Assembly (NCBI RefSeq): GCF_039975415.1
Contig: NZ_JBDWHD010000010.1
Length of the DNA: 64,000 bases
Direction: 5' to 3' (one strand)
Source of the DNA: Ascidiaceihabitans sp039975415
GTDB lineage: Bacteria; Pseudomonadota; Alphaproteobacteria; Rhodobacterales; Rhodobacteraceae
Below, in pieces: positions 17,341-26,481 of the stretch (positions are counted from its first letter, which is position 1; every line of letters begins with the position of its first letter). A program made the translations under genes and the position numbers. The notes under the pieces were generated by a model. It worked only from the letters and a program-made list of their open reading frames with translations, ran no database searches and was not told the origin of the DNA.

Positions 17341-18394
17341 TCACGATTGAAGCCGGCGCAGACGTCGTTTGGGCTGCCACGCTTGGATGCACTCGCTCTG
17401 ACGGATCAACCCCAACAACGCGTTGTTTTCGTGTCACAAACAATCGCCCAAACCCGCGCCATGTGCCACATGACGGGGCCGACGCATCCTGTTCAAACCG
17501 CCCGGCCCATCCCTCGGGCAAAGGCAAACCAGCGGCTTGGGCTTTCTCGAGCATCCAGACCAATGGAATATTGGACAGGGGCCGGGCCTGCATAAATTCA
17601 CCAATGTGCCCGCCCACGTCAGCATGTGATCCACGAAACCACATCTGTTCCAGATCACCGATCCATGCAGGATCGCTTTCCCACATCACAGGCGCATAGG
17701 CCACCCGCGTCTCGTGGCGGGCCAATGCGTGGTAGCCGCGCTTCACGCATGCCCCCAAAGCGTGGTTGTGAAAGGCATGACGTGGCGCTGAAAGCCGCCA
17801 CAACACAGGTGCATTCAGCCCAAGGGATTTCACCGTGTCCCAGACTCCGATCATATCGATTTCGACATGTTGATGGCAGTGGGTTTTGGCAAACGCTTTA
17901 GCCGCATCTGTGCCAGGGCCACATTCATAGCGCCTGTAAATGTCACGAATGTTGCGTTCGGTGGCATGTTCGGGGCGCAACAACCCCACCATGTCGATCA
18001 CCCCCGCCAAAGACCGCACCGCGTATGCCCCGCGCGAATACCCCATCAAGAATATCTTGTCGCCGGGCTTGTAGCGCGATGCAAGGTAGCCATACGCACG
18101 ACGGATTTGGCGATTGATGCCGCGCCCCATAAGCACATCGCCAGCCTTGCGCCAATGCGACCACTGCAACCCATGCTCATAATAAACCGACACGTCGCTG
18201 CCCTTGCCCGATAGCAATTTGTAGGCAAGTCCGGCGTTCGTCTCATGGCCTTCATCCAGAGACGACATTGTGCCATCCAAGATCACCAAGTGAATGGTCG
18301 CCCCACGTGTGGGCGGTGCGACCTCTGGCATGGCACGGCCAAACCGCGCCTGCAGCCAGTGGACAATCCTGTTATTCAGCGGCGATCCGGCCAT
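17324..18394 (-). CDS. DUF2235 alpha/beta-hydrolase
   Basis: 356 residues. The nucleophile elbow is GYSRGAYAVRSLAG near residue 121, the acidic residue region is IDMIGVWDTVKSLG, and a late histidine lies in WFRGSHADVGGH; together these match DUF2235, whose studied members include phospholipase effectors of type VI secretion (Tle1). Here there are no secretion genes beside it, so a housekeeping lipase role is equally possible. Its start overlaps the end of the CoxL-like gene by 23 bases, suggesting coupling. Confidence 0.85.
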   Translation of the reverse strand: MAGSPLNNRIVHWLQARFGRAMPEVAPPTRGATIHLVILDGTMSSLDEGHETNAGLAYKLLSGKGSDVSVYYEHGLQWSHWRKAGDVLMGRGINRQIRRAYGYLASRYKPGDKIFLMGYSRGAYAVRSLAGVIDMVGLLRPEHATERNIRDIYRRYECGPGTDAAKAFAKTHCHQHVEIDMIGVWDTVKSLGLNAPVLWRLSAPRHAFHNHALGACVKRGYHALARHETRVAYAPVMWESDPAWIGDLEQMWFRGSHADVGGHIGEFMQARPLSNIPLVWMLEKAQAAGLPLPEGWAGRFEQDASAPSCGTWRGFGRLFVTRKQRVVGVDPSERVHPSVAAQTTSAPASIVTTKSA

Positions 18395-20669
18395 CCTTCA
18401 ACAATTCCCAAACCTTATGAGGGGTGAACGGCATATCGGCTTGCCGCACACCGCGTTCCCAAAGCGCATCTTGCACTGCATTTGCCACAGCGGCCAATGC
18501 CCCCACAGTGCCTGCTTCGCCACACCCTTTCATCCCCATGATGTTGGCCGTTGACGGAACGGGTACAGAGGTAAAGTTAATATTGGGTACATCCTCGGCG
18601 CGCGGCAAGGCATAGTCCATGAACGTTGCTGTGAGCAATTGGCCATCTTCATCATACACAACATGCTCTGTCACGGCTTGCCCAATACCTTGAACGACAC
18701 CGCCATGCACTTGGCCCTCAGCCAGCATCGGGTTGATAAGATTACCAAAATCGTCAATCACGAAATAGCGGTCGGTGGTCACAACGCCTGTGTCCGGATC
18801 CACCACAACCTCTGTAACATGTGCGCCGTTCGGAAAGCTGCGCGCAGGCAGCGTGGTGCGTTCTTCGTGCACCAAAAGATCATCACGCCCCTTTTGGCGG
18901 GCCATGTCGGCGACCTCCAGCATGGTTGGGGTCAGGTTCGACCCGTCCGCGCGAAAGCGTTCATCATCAAAGCTGATCTCGGCGGCAGGCACGCCCATTT
19001 CGTCCGCCAAGAAGGCCGTGAAAGCGTCGATCATCGTCGATACAGTGGCCAAAGTCGCCGTGTTCTGCACCGTGACGGATCGTGATCCACCAGTGCCACC
19101 GCCCTGTTTGATCAAATCACTGTCGCCTTGAATGACAAAAATCTGGTCCACCGGTATGCCGGTTTGGTCAGACAAGAACTTCGCATAGACCGTTTCGTGG
19201 CCCTGCCCGTTCGATTGCGTGCCGACAAAAATATGCACGGTGCCGTCGTCATTGAACTCGACGCGCGCACTTTCCGAAGGGTCGCCCAGAATGCTTTCGA
19301 TATAATAGCAAAGGCCTTGCCCCCGCAGCAGACCTTGCTTGGCATCTGCCGCTTTACGCGCCTCAAATCCGTCCCGGTCTGCGATCTCTGCAGCACGGTT
19401 CAGAAGCATGGGAAAGTCGCCAACATCGTATGTTTCGCCAGTGGCCGCCAGATAGGGAAATTGGTCAGGCTTGATGAAGTTGATCTGGCGCAATTCCCAT
19501 GGGTCTATCCCCAATTCGCGCGCGGCACGGTCCATGACCCGCTCAAGCACATAGATCGCTTCGGGGCGACCTGCGCCACGATAGGCATCCACTTGCACCG
19601 TGTTTGTGAAATAGCCGTTCACCTGCAACCACGTGGTTTGCACGTCGTACACCCCCATCAAAACCCGCGAAAACAGCGTCGTTTGAATGGGTTGCCCGAA
19701 CTGTGAATTGTAGGCACCCAAATTGACGTGGCTATGAACGCGGTAAGCGGTGATCTTGTGGTTCTCGTCAAAGGCCAGCTCGGCCGTAGATGTCAAATCG
19801 CGCCCGCCGTTGTCTGACAACATGGCCTCCGTGCGCTCGGACATCCAACGCACTGGACGCCCCAACTGGCGTGCGGCTTGTGCCACGGAAAACGGTTCGG
19901 GATAGCCCATCGCTTTCATACCAAAACCGCCGCCTGTGTCGGGGTTGGTCACATGCACGTCATCCGCACCCACCCCGAAGGCCGCAACCATTGCATTTTT
20001 GGGCACCCAAACGCCTTGCCCGTTGATGGCCACATGCAACCGTCCATCACCCCAATGGGCATAGCACCCGCGCGGTTCCAGAGAGTTCACGATGACACGG
20101 TTGTCCCCGACGTCAAGGCTGACCACATGTGCAGCGGCGTCAAAGGCCGCATTGGTGGCGGCTTCGTCGCCCATACCCCAGTCGAAGGCCACGTTGTCAG
20201 CGGCGCTGTCGTGCAAAGTTTCCCCGCCCGCGACCAAATCCATTTTGGCCGGCAGCTCATCATAGTCCAGCACGATAAGTTCGGCGGCGTCCCGGGCTTG
20301 TGCCAAAGTCTCCGCCACAATCAGGGCGATCGGCTCACCCACATACCGCAAACGGTCTTGCGCCAACATTGGGCGCATCGTGGCGGCGCCTTTCGTGCCG
20401 TCGCGATTGTCGACCAGGGCACCCGCCATAGCGACGTTCATGCCTGCAGCTTCCAGATCCGCACAAGTCAGAACCGCCTCGACACCATCCGCGTCGCGCG
20501 CATCCGACACGTCCAGTTCCGTGATAACACCGTGTGCAATAGGTGAGCGGAAGTAATACGCAAACAGAGCGTTTGCAGGGGCGATGTCATCAACATACCG
20601 TCCTGCACCGGTCAAAAAACGTACATCTTCAACACGTTTTGCCGATTGGCTTTTGCCGAATTTTTCCAT
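18372..20669 (-). CDS. Xanthine-oxidase-family molybdoprotein, form II CO dehydrogenase large-subunit-like
   Basis: 765 residues from the ATG at 20669 (GAGGG upstream). N-terminal a/b hammerhead (ARYVDD-like GAGRYVDDIAPANALF), then molybdopterin-binding domains. The active-site loop reads AYRGAGRPEA near residue 363, the form II variant, not the AYRCSFR of genuine form I CoxL. The catalytic Glu is in MKGCGEAGTVGAL near 718. Form II enzymes are not firmly shown to oxidise CO and may oxidise other aldehydes or N-heterocycles. The expected medium FAD and small FeS subunit genes are not adjacent, which is unusual. Confidence 0.88.
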   Translation of the reverse strand: MEKFGKSQSAKRVEDVRFLTGAGRYVDDIAPANALFAYYFRSPIAHGVITELDVSDARDADGVEAVLTCADLEAAGMNVAMAGALVDNRDGTKGAATMRPMLAQDRLRYVGEPIALIVAETLAQARDAAELIVLDYDELPAKMDLVAGGETLHDSAADNVAFDWGMGDEAATNAAFDAAAHVVSLDVGDNRVIVNSLEPRGCYAHWGDGRLHVAINGQGVWVPKNAMVAAFGVGADDVHVTNPDTGGGFGMKAMGYPEPFSVAQAARQLGRPVRWMSERTEAMLSDNGGRDLTSTAELAFDENHKITAYRVHSHVNLGAYNSQFGQPIQTTLFSRVLMGVYDVQTTWLQVNGYFTNTVQVDAYRGAGRPEAIYVLERVMDRAARELGIDPWELRQINFIKPDQFPYLAATGETYDVGDFPMLLNRAAEIADRDGFEARKAADAKQGLLRGQGLCYYIESILGDPSESARVEFNDDGTVHIFVGTQSNGQGHETVYAKFLSDQTGIPVDQIFVIQGDSDLIKQGGGTGGSRSVTVQNTATLATVSTMIDAFTAFLADEMGVPAAEISFDDERFRADGSNLTPTMLEVADMARQKGRDDLLVHEERTTLPARSFPNGAHVTEVVVDPDTGVVTTDRYFVIDDFGNLINPMLAEGQVHGGVVQGIGQAVTEHVVYDEDGQLLTATFMDYALPRAEDVPNINFTSVPVPSTANIMGMKGCGEAGTVGALAAVANAVQDALWERGVRQADMPFTPHKVWELLKDGRIAAE

Positions 20670-20838
20670 TTCAACGCCCTCTGGTATCACTGCATAAATT
20701 AGTGCGGACACTAGCCTCATTCCGCCGCATGTCCAGCCTGATAACATGACATCTTAGCGTCACTTCACGTCGAAAACAGAACAGACAGTGGCCCTGCATT
20801 CTTGAAAGCTGACCGCTAGATAAGTACAGGACGATACC

Positions 20839-21717
20839 ATGCCGCAACCACTTCCCCTTGAAGACGGCAAGCTGTCTGCGGCGCAGCGCGAACAGTATTG
20901 GGCCGATGGCTTTTTGTTTCCGTTGCAGGTGATGTCGGCGACAGAAGCTCAGGCATTGCGGTCTGAGTTGGAAAAAATCGAACGTGACTGGCTGGAGGCA
21001 GACCTTCCCCTTCCGTTGAACACATACAAACGCGTCAATTCGCATTGCGTGATGCCTTTGGCGCATGGCATCGGCTCAGACCCGCGCATTCTTGATGTGG
21101 TTGAAGGTGTGCTCGGGCCAAACATCATGGTCTACTCTGTTGAGTTTTTCATCAAGGAACCCAAAACAACCCAAATCGTATCCATGCATCAGGACCTGAC
21201 GTATTGGGGGCTTGGTGCTGTGGACGGGCTTGTGACGGCTTGGCTGTCCCTGTCACCGGCCACACCGGCATCCGGATGTATGGATTTTGTGAAAGGGTCA
21301 CACAAGAACCCGATCTTGCCGCATACCGATACATTTGACGACAACAATCTGCTCAGCCGTGGCCAAGAAGTGGCGGTCGAAGTGCGCGAAAGCGACAAAT
21401 ATCCGATTGAAATTCATCCCGGTCAAATCTCGTTGCATCATGGCCTGACAATCCACGGGTCCGGCCCGAACACGACAGGCGACAGACGCATCGCGGCAGT
21501 GATCCGCTATTGCACGCCGGAAATTGCCCAACAAACAGGGGGCGAAGACTATGCGACACTGGTCCGGGGGGAAGATGTGCAAAAGAACTTCGTTTCCGTT
21601 CCAGCACCTTCAACTCTATTTAGCAAAGAAAGCCTCGATCTTTATCAACACATTCGCGCCGCTCAGGCCAAAGTAATGATGAAAGGCGCAAAAGGCGAAA
21701 CCGGGATGTACACATGA
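20839..21717 (+). CDS. Phytanoyl-CoA dioxygenase (PhyH) family Fe(II)/2-oxoglutarate oxygenase
   Basis: 292 residues. The iron facial triad is visible as MHQDLTYWG (HxD near residue 117) and the distal His in HHGLTIHGSGPN near 205, followed by an Arg for 2-oxoglutarate (TGDRRIAAVIRY). Such enzymes hydroxylate small substrates. The next gene overlaps by four bases and encodes an HD-domain protein with diiron-oxygenase-like ligands, so the pair resembles PhnY-PhnZ, which hydroxylates then cleaves 2-aminoethylphosphonate. The phosphonate role is inference; no phosphonate transporter is nearby. Confidence 0.85.
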   Translation: MPQPLPLEDGKLSAAQREQYWADGFLFPLQVMSATEAQALRSELEKIERDWLEADLPLPLNTYKRVNSHCVMPLAHGIGSDPRILDVVEGVLGPNIMVYSVEFFIKEPKTTQIVSMHQDLTYWGLGAVDGLVTAWLSLSPATPASGCMDFVKGSHKNPILPHTDTFDDNNLLSRGQEVAVEVRESDKYPIEIHPGQISLHHGLTIHGSGPNTTGDRRIAAVIRYCTPEIAQQTGGEDYATLVRGEDVQKNFVSVPAPSTLFSKESLDLYQHIRAAQAKVMMKGAKGETGMYT

Positions 21718-22310
21718 TGGATCAGGTCAATTTCACACAAATGAAAGACGGCACCAAAGCAGAATACGACTTTCTGACAAAACACGAAACAGAGCACACC
21801 AAAGGCACGGCGGATCGTTTGCTGAAAGCGTTGGTCGATCTTGATGAAGGCCTATCAGGCTACCAGATCACGCGGCTTGGGCATTCGCTGCAATCAGCGA
21901 CACGGGCACACCGTGATGGCGCGGATATCGATTGGGTGGTGTCCACGCTGTTGCATGACATCGGCGACATCTATGCGCCCTACAATCACGACGAATACGC
22001 CGCCACGATTTTGCGCCCCTTTGTGCGTGAACAATGCAGCTGGTGCGTGCAGACGCATGGCGATTTTCAAATGATCTATTATGGGCACCATGTGGGGGGA
22101 AACCCTGACAAACGGGACGCGCACAAGGGGCATATCTATTTCGACGACTGCGTAACCTTCTGTGAACGCTGGGATCAGTCAAGCTTTGACCCCGACTACG
22201 ACACGTTGCCAATCGAATTCTTCGCACCAATGGTGCACGAGGTCTTCGCGCGCACGCCCTATGATCCCGACGTCATCAAACCCGGCATCCGCGAACCGCT
22301 AACACGCTAA
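21714..22310 (+). CDS. HD-domain protein, PhnZ-like mixed-valent diiron oxygenase candidate
   Basis: 198 residues. Candidate metal ligands appear in order: LGHSLQ (His57), LLHDIGD (His81-Asp82), a His in VQTHGDF or YYGHHVGG, and Asp in ERWDQSS. The 24-residue gap from the first His to the HD pair equals that of PhnZ. PhnZ-type HD oxygenases cleave C-P or C-C bonds of hydroxylated substrates made by a partner dioxygenase. Start codon overlaps the stop of the PhyH gene (ATGA). Alternatives are an HD phosphohydrolase of unknown substrate. Confidence 0.75.
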   Translation: MMDQVNFTQMKDGTKAEYDFLTKHETEHTKGTADRLLKALVDLDEGLSGYQITRLGHSLQSATRAHRDGADIDWVVSTLLHDIGDIYAPYNHDEYAATILRPFVREQCSWCVQTHGDFQMIYYGHHVGGNPDKRDAHKGHIYFDDCVTFCERWDQSSFDPDYDTLPIEFFAPMVHEVFARTPYDPDVIKPGIREPLTR

Positions 22311-22339
22311 GGGCGCACCAGAACCGATACGTCCTTTCC

Positions 22340-22384
22340 TTTCGCTCAAAATACTTCGGGGTCCGGGGCAGCGCCCCGGTCCTG
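22340..22384. repeat. GC-rich palindromic intergenic repeat, family 1, copy 1
   Basis: A leader TTTCGCTCAAAATACTTC is followed by CGGGGTCC and the palindrome GGGGCAGCGCCCC. Copies 2 (30034-30074) and 3 (50026-50066) share the leader and hairpin. Each lies directly behind a stop codon, so it probably forms an RNA hairpin at mRNA ends. Confidence 0.8.
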
Positions 22385-22394
22385 AGTTAACCTA

Positions 22395-23618
22395 TCAAAA
22401 GAACGCCTGAATACCGGTCTGGGCGCGGCCCAAAATCAACGCATGCACATCATGTGTGCCCTCATAGGTGTTCACGGTTTCCAAGTTCATCATATGACGC
22501 ATGACCTGAAACTCGCCCGAAATACCGTTACCGCCATGCATGTCACGCGACATACGGGCAATGTCCAAAGCCTTGCCGCAGTTGTTGCGTTTCACGATAG
22601 AAATCATCTCGGGGGCCGCTTGGGCCGCGTCCATCAAGCGTCCAACTTGCAAAGCACCTTGTAAGCCCAGCGCGATTTCCGTTTGCATGTCCGCCAGTTT
22701 TTTCTGGAACAACTGTGTGCCTGCCAAGGGCTTGTTGAACTGCTTGCGATCAAGTCCGTACTGACGCGCCGCATGCCAGCAAAACTCAGCCGCCCCCATG
22801 GCGCCCCACGCAATGCCGTACCGCGCACGGTTCAAACAACCGAACGGACCTTTCAAACCGGAAACATTGGGCAACAAAGCATCTTCGCCAACCTCAACCC
22901 CCTCCATGACGATTTCGCCCGTAATCGAGGCCCGCAACGACAATTTGTTGCCGATCTTGGGGGCAGACAGACCCTTCATGCCTTTTTCCAGAACAAAACC
23001 GCGGATGCGACCGTCATGGGCTTCAGATTTGGCCCAGACCACAAAAACATCCGCGATAGGCGCGTTTGAAATCCACATCTTGGACCCCGAAATCACGTAT
23101 CCGCCGTCTGTCTTTTTCGCCACGGTCTTCATACCCGCAGGATCGGATCCCGCATCAGGTTCAGTCAGACCAAAGCAGCCGATGAATTCACCAGAAGCCA
23201 GCTTTGGCAGGTACTTCATGCGTTGTTCTTCAGAGCCGTAGGCATAGATTGGATACATCACCAAAGACGATTGCACAGACATCATCGATCGGTAACCGCT
23301 GTCGATACGTTCGACTTCGCGAGCGACCAAGCCGTAAGATACATACGATCCGCCAAGGCCGCCATATTGCTCTGGCAACGTGACACCCAACAAACCCATT
23401 TCACCCATTTCGCGGAAGATGGAAGCATCCGTTTCCTCATTGGCGAACGCATTGATCACACGCGGAGCCAGTTTTTCCGTCGCATAAGCCTTTGCCGAAG
23501 CCTGAATCATACGCTCATCTTCGTTAAGCTGCGTGCTCAAGCGGAAAGGGTCTTCCCAATCAAAGCTGCCCAAGTCCGGTTGATCTTTCGCTTTCAGAAC
23601 TTTTGCTTCTATGTTCAT
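22395..23618 (-). CDS. gcdH: Glutaryl-CoA dehydrogenase
   Basis: 407 residues, the usual length. It begins with a FDWEDPFRL segment typical of GcdH, has the FAD/substrate motif CFGLTEPDAGSDP and the glutaryl-specific YGIAWGAMGAAEFCW, and the catalytic Glu lies in NTYEGTHDVHALILGR near residue 384. It converts glutaryl-CoA to crotonyl-CoA in lysine and tryptophan breakdown. It is divergent from a LysR gene, as gcdH-gcdR in pseudomonads. Confidence 0.93.
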   Translation of the reverse strand: MNIEAKVLKAKDQPDLGSFDWEDPFRLSTQLNEDERMIQASAKAYATEKLAPRVINAFANEETDASIFREMGEMGLLGVTLPEQYGGLGGSYVSYGLVAREVERIDSGYRSMMSVQSSLVMYPIYAYGSEEQRMKYLPKLASGEFIGCFGLTEPDAGSDPAGMKTVAKKTDGGYVISGSKMWISNAPIADVFVVWAKSEAHDGRIRGFVLEKGMKGLSAPKIGNKLSLRASITGEIVMEGVEVGEDALLPNVSGLKGPFGCLNRARYGIAWGAMGAAEFCWHAARQYGLDRKQFNKPLAGTQLFQKKLADMQTEIALGLQGALQVGRLMDAAQAAPEMISIVKRNNCGKALDIARMSRDMHGGNGISGEFQVMRHMMNLETVNTYEGTHDVHALILGRAQTGIQAFF

Positions 23619-23654
23619 GGTGTGCTTCCTAAATAAATGCCACTTTGCGGCATG

Positions 23655-23674
23655 TTATGCGAGGTAACGCATAA
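23655..23674. promoter_or_regulatory. Inverted repeat between gcdH and its LysR gene
   Basis: TTATGCG (23655-23661), AGGTAA, CGCATAA (23668-23674): seven perfect pairs, in the 101-base divergent region. The dyad is a plausible LysR operator; a weaker ATGCC/GGCAT dyad precedes it at 23629-23655. Confidence 0.6.
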
Positions 23675-23719
23675 ACACCAATGCCAAGTGATCCTGAATA
23701 GCATGAGGAAAACGCATCA

Positions 23720-24610
23720 ATGAAAATATCCCGCCGCAATATTCCATCGACGGCTGCGTTGATGTGTTTGGATGCCGTGGCACAACACGGCAGCGCCACA
23801 GCCGCCGCTCAGGTACTGGCCCTGACGCAAAGCGCTGTCAGCCGGCAACTGAAATCCCTGGAACAGCAATTGCGCGTAACATTGGTTGAAAAAGATGGGC
23901 GCGGGCTGCGGTTAACGGCGGTCGGCCAACGTTACGCGCATTCCGTACACAGCATTTTGTCCGATTTGAACGAAGCCACATTGACGGCACGGGACACCCC
24001 GCAGGCCCACACGCTTGAGCTGGCCATTTTGCCGGGCTTTGGCATGCACTGGCTTGCGCCACGACTGTCTGACTTTGCAGCAAAACATCCCGAAATCACC
24101 CTGAACCTTGCGACCCGCTTTGCCCCCTTCGACTTTCGCGCTGCGCGGTTCGATGCCGCAATTCACTTCGGGCGTGAAGATTGGGCAAGCGCACAACATA
24201 TGGCGTTGATGGCCGAAACAGTGGTGCCTGTCTGTGCGCCGGATGTGGTCGATAGCGACCTCCTTTCACCCACAGAATTGTTGCGACATCCTTTGTTGCA
24301 TCTGGACACACGGTCCAAAGGCTGGATGCGTTGGTTTCAGGCGCGGGGCGTGAACGACACGCTTCCAACGGGCATGGTTTTTGACCAGTTTTCCACAATG
24401 GCACAGGCGGCCATTCACGGGGCCGGGATCGCACTGTTGCCCGATTTTGTCGCTGAACCACATTTGAAAAGCGGTCAGTTGAAGCTGGCCGCATCAGGCA
24501 CATCGCAAAGCATAGGCGCATATTTTCTGGTCTGGCCGCCTGAACGCAACGACTTCGCCCCATTGGATGCGTTCCGCACATGGCTGGCGGCACAAACCTC
24601 GCCAGAATAA
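23720..24610 (+). CDS. LysR-family regulator, probable GcdR
   Basis: 296 residues with an N-terminal helix-turn-helix (ALMCLDAVAQHGSATAAAQV, then LALTQSAVSRQLKSLE) and a GcvA-like ligand domain (DAAIHFGREDWASA). LysR proteins bind a dyad upstream of the divergent target and respond to a pathway metabolite; here the target would be gcdH and the inducer glutarate or glutaryl-CoA by analogy. The N-terminal start at 23720 is 7 bases short of a strong ribosome site but matches the family. Confidence 0.85.
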   Translation: MKISRRNIPSTAALMCLDAVAQHGSATAAAQVLALTQSAVSRQLKSLEQQLRVTLVEKDGRGLRLTAVGQRYAHSVHSILSDLNEATLTARDTPQAHTLELAILPGFGMHWLAPRLSDFAAKHPEITLNLATRFAPFDFRAARFDAAIHFGREDWASAQHMALMAETVVPVCAPDVVDSDLLSPTELLRHPLLHLDTRSKGWMRWFQARGVNDTLPTGMVFDQFSTMAQAAIHGAGIALLPDFVAEPHLKSGQLKLAASGTSQSIGAYFLVWPPERNDFAPLDAFRTWLAAQTSPE

Positions 24611-24717
24611 GGGAAATGCCGCATGTGCGGCCAAGACGTGCCTCATTCAAGCCTTATTCCCCAAGTAGCGACAATTGTATGTTTTTACGGGTGGGGCCGG
24701 AACGCAAAGGAAATACT

Positions 24718-25065
24718 ATGCTGCGAAAAATCGCATGTCTTGCTGCTATGGCGGGTGCCTTCATCTCTACGCCGACGTATGCTGCTGAACACAACATTCT
24801 GGTGCTGCCAACGGCCTATTTTCCACAGACATCTTATGTGTCTGCAGGCGATACCCTGGAATTTGCCAACAGCTCTTTGGAAACGATCACCGTCACATCT
24901 GTCGACGGCGAATGGACAACTGGTCCGCTTGGTCCGGAACAAAGTGCCACGATCGTCGTGACCGCCGGCATGAGCCGTGACTTCATCCATGAAGGTGTCA
25001 CGGACGAAAACGGCGACCCTGCCGTCACCGGTATCATTGAATTCGGCTCTGCACCTTTGAAATAA
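24718..25065 (+). CDS. Small secreted protein, cupredoxin-like fold
   Basis: 115 residues from the ATG at 24718 (AAGGAAATACT before it). A clear signal peptide (MLRKIACLAAMAGAFISTPTYA, 22 residues in total, cut before AEHN) precedes about 93 beta-rich residues: VSAGDTLEFANSS, ITVTSVDGEWTTG and a final TGIIEFGS, the strand order of small blue-copper proteins. The Cys, Met and second His needed for copper are absent, so it is a cupredoxin-shaped protein without a type 1 site, or unrelated. Confidence 0.65.
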   Translation: MLRKIACLAAMAGAFISTPTYAAEHNILVLPTAYFPQTSYVSAGDTLEFANSSLETITVTSVDGEWTTGPLGPEQSATIVVTAGMSRDFIHEGVTDENGDPAVTGIIEFGSAPLK

Positions 25066-25125
25066 CGCTTTTGCGTTTCGTCTCGAATGCGCCGTGTGCC
25101 AAATGCAGGACACGGCATGTTGGTT

Positions 25126-25797
25126 TCACGCAGATAGCGGTTCAATCAGCTGCGCACCATTTGCCCTGTTGGAATTCACAGCACGGTCCACACGGTGCCA
25201 GCGCAAAGTATCTTTTGGGGCGGCTCGCATCAGCGTGGCGGCCCCTTTGCCCTGTTCACCCAGCCACTTGCCAACCTGATTTTTTTCCAGAACAACCGGC
25301 ATCCGGTGATGAATAGCTGACATCGCAGTATTTGCAGCCACAGTGACCGCTGCACAGGTGCGGATCGGTGTGGCCGTGTCAGCGCCCGCCCAGTCCTGCC
25401 AAACGGCCGCAAACATCAAGGGCGCTCCATCACGGCGGGTGATATACCAAGGATCGCGCGCACCGTCCGCGCCTTTTGTCCATTCATAGAACCCCGTCGC
25501 CACCATGATGCAGCGCCTTTCGCGACAGGCCGTGCGAAAGGCAGGTTTCTCCGCGATTGTTTCCCCACGTGCGTTGATCAATAGCGGACCATCGTTTGGG
25601 TTTTTATACCAGTTTGGAATAAGCCCCCACCGCATAGCTTCCAATCGACGCTGTTCCATTTGGGACGTAATCACATGGACCTGCGTTGTCGGACACACAT
25701 TGAAGTTAGGCACATCCGGCAAATCGTTAGACGGCGCCGCCGCAAACAATTGTGCCATCGCATCATTTGGTAAAGTTATGGCAAAGCGTCCACACAT
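25126..25797 (-). CDS. yedK: SRAP-domain protein (HMCES/YedK), abasic-site DNA crosslinking
   Basis: 223 residues. The protein starts MCGRFA, exposing the catalytic Cys2 that crosslinks to abasic sites in single-stranded DNA. Further SRAP motifs: NVCPTTQVHVI, RWGLIPNW, NARGETIAEKPAFR, the glutamate in GFYEWTKG and the late His in HHRMPVVL. Function is shielding of abasic sites during replication. No SOS box is visible just upstream. Confidence 0.93.
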   Translation of the reverse strand: MCGRFAITLPNDAMAQLFAAAPSNDLPDVPNFNVCPTTQVHVITSQMEQRRLEAMRWGLIPNWYKNPNDGPLLINARGETIAEKPAFRTACRERRCIMVATGFYEWTKGADGARDPWYITRRDGAPLMFAAVWQDWAGADTATPIRTCAAVTVAANTAMSAIHHRMPVVLEKNQVGKWLGEQGKGAATLMRAAPKDTLRWHRVDRAVNSNRANGAQLIEPLSA

Positions 25798-25848
25798 GGG
25801 ATGTGTCTACTGCGAAAGCGATGCAACCTCAACGCAACAGCGCCATGT

Positions 25849-25870
25849 GGTGTGCCAAGGCACACCTTAC
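25849..25870. repeat. Palindromic repeat family 2, copy A
   Basis: GGTGTGCC AA GGCACACC followed by TTAC: eight perfect pairs around a two-base centre. The TTA at 25867-25869 serves, on the minus strand, as the TAA stop of the GNAT gene. Orientation is opposite to copy B at the other end of that gene. Confidence 0.8.
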
Positions 25871-26394
25871 GGCTGCGACGGACGGGACATCTCAAATACG
25901 TATTCTGTTCGGCCAACTATTTCCACGTCAGGCCCCAAAGTACCGACGCGCGGCCATCCCAAATGCTGTAACAGCGCTTGGGCGCGCAGGTTGCGTGCAT
26001 CGGTAATTGCCACGACTTTTGCGACATCCGTTTGTGCAAAAATCCAGTTGACGATCAATTGAACTGCGGCAAACCCAAGCCCGCGCCCCTGACGTGTCCG
26101 CGATAGGGTGATGCCCAATTCAGCTTCAGTGCCTTGCGCGTTCACACGCACTCCGCAATCGCCAATCAACTGATCATCATGTGTCTGAGCGATGCCAATC
26201 TGGCACCAGCCCCCGAGATTGGGCAGGGGGCCAGTTTGCATATCCGTTAGAAACCTCAAACTTTGTGCGTCCGTCATATCCGTCCAACCTTGAAACTCTG
26301 CCACAACCGGATCTTGCCGATACGCTTGGAACGTAGCCAAGTCCCGCGGGGCAAGACGGCGCAACCTGACCTGATGGTCTTCGCATAGTGTCAT
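25867..26394 (-). CDS. GNAT-family N-acetyltransferase (RimJ-like)
   Basis: 175 residues from the ATG at 26394. Starts VRLRRLAPRDLATFQAY, has the acetyl-CoA loop LSRTRQGRGLGFAAVQ and NLRAQALLQHLGWPRVG at the C terminus, the layout of GNATs related to RimJ/L. Substrate unknown. It is bracketed by inverted copies of repeat family 2, and its stop codon lies in copy A. Confidence 0.82.
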   Translation of the reverse strand: MTLCEDHQVRLRRLAPRDLATFQAYRQDPVVAEFQGWTDMTDAQSLRFLTDMQTGPLPNLGGWCQIGIAQTHDDQLIGDCGVRVNAQGTEAELGITLSRTRQGRGLGFAAVQLIVNWIFAQTDVAKVVAITDARNLRAQALLQHLGWPRVGTLGPDVEIVGRTEYVFEMSRPSQP

Positions 26395-26481
26395 CGCGTG
26401 TACCCTTTCCAAAAGTGCAGCTTGGGTCGCCAAAGAAAAATGCCCCACATCTACTTGAAGCGGGGCATCTATTGTCGGCGC

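Noticed and set aside
18372..20669. Genuine CO dehydrogenase (form I)
   Set aside because: Active-site loop reads AYRGAGR and not AYRCSFR, and no coxM or coxS is adjacent.
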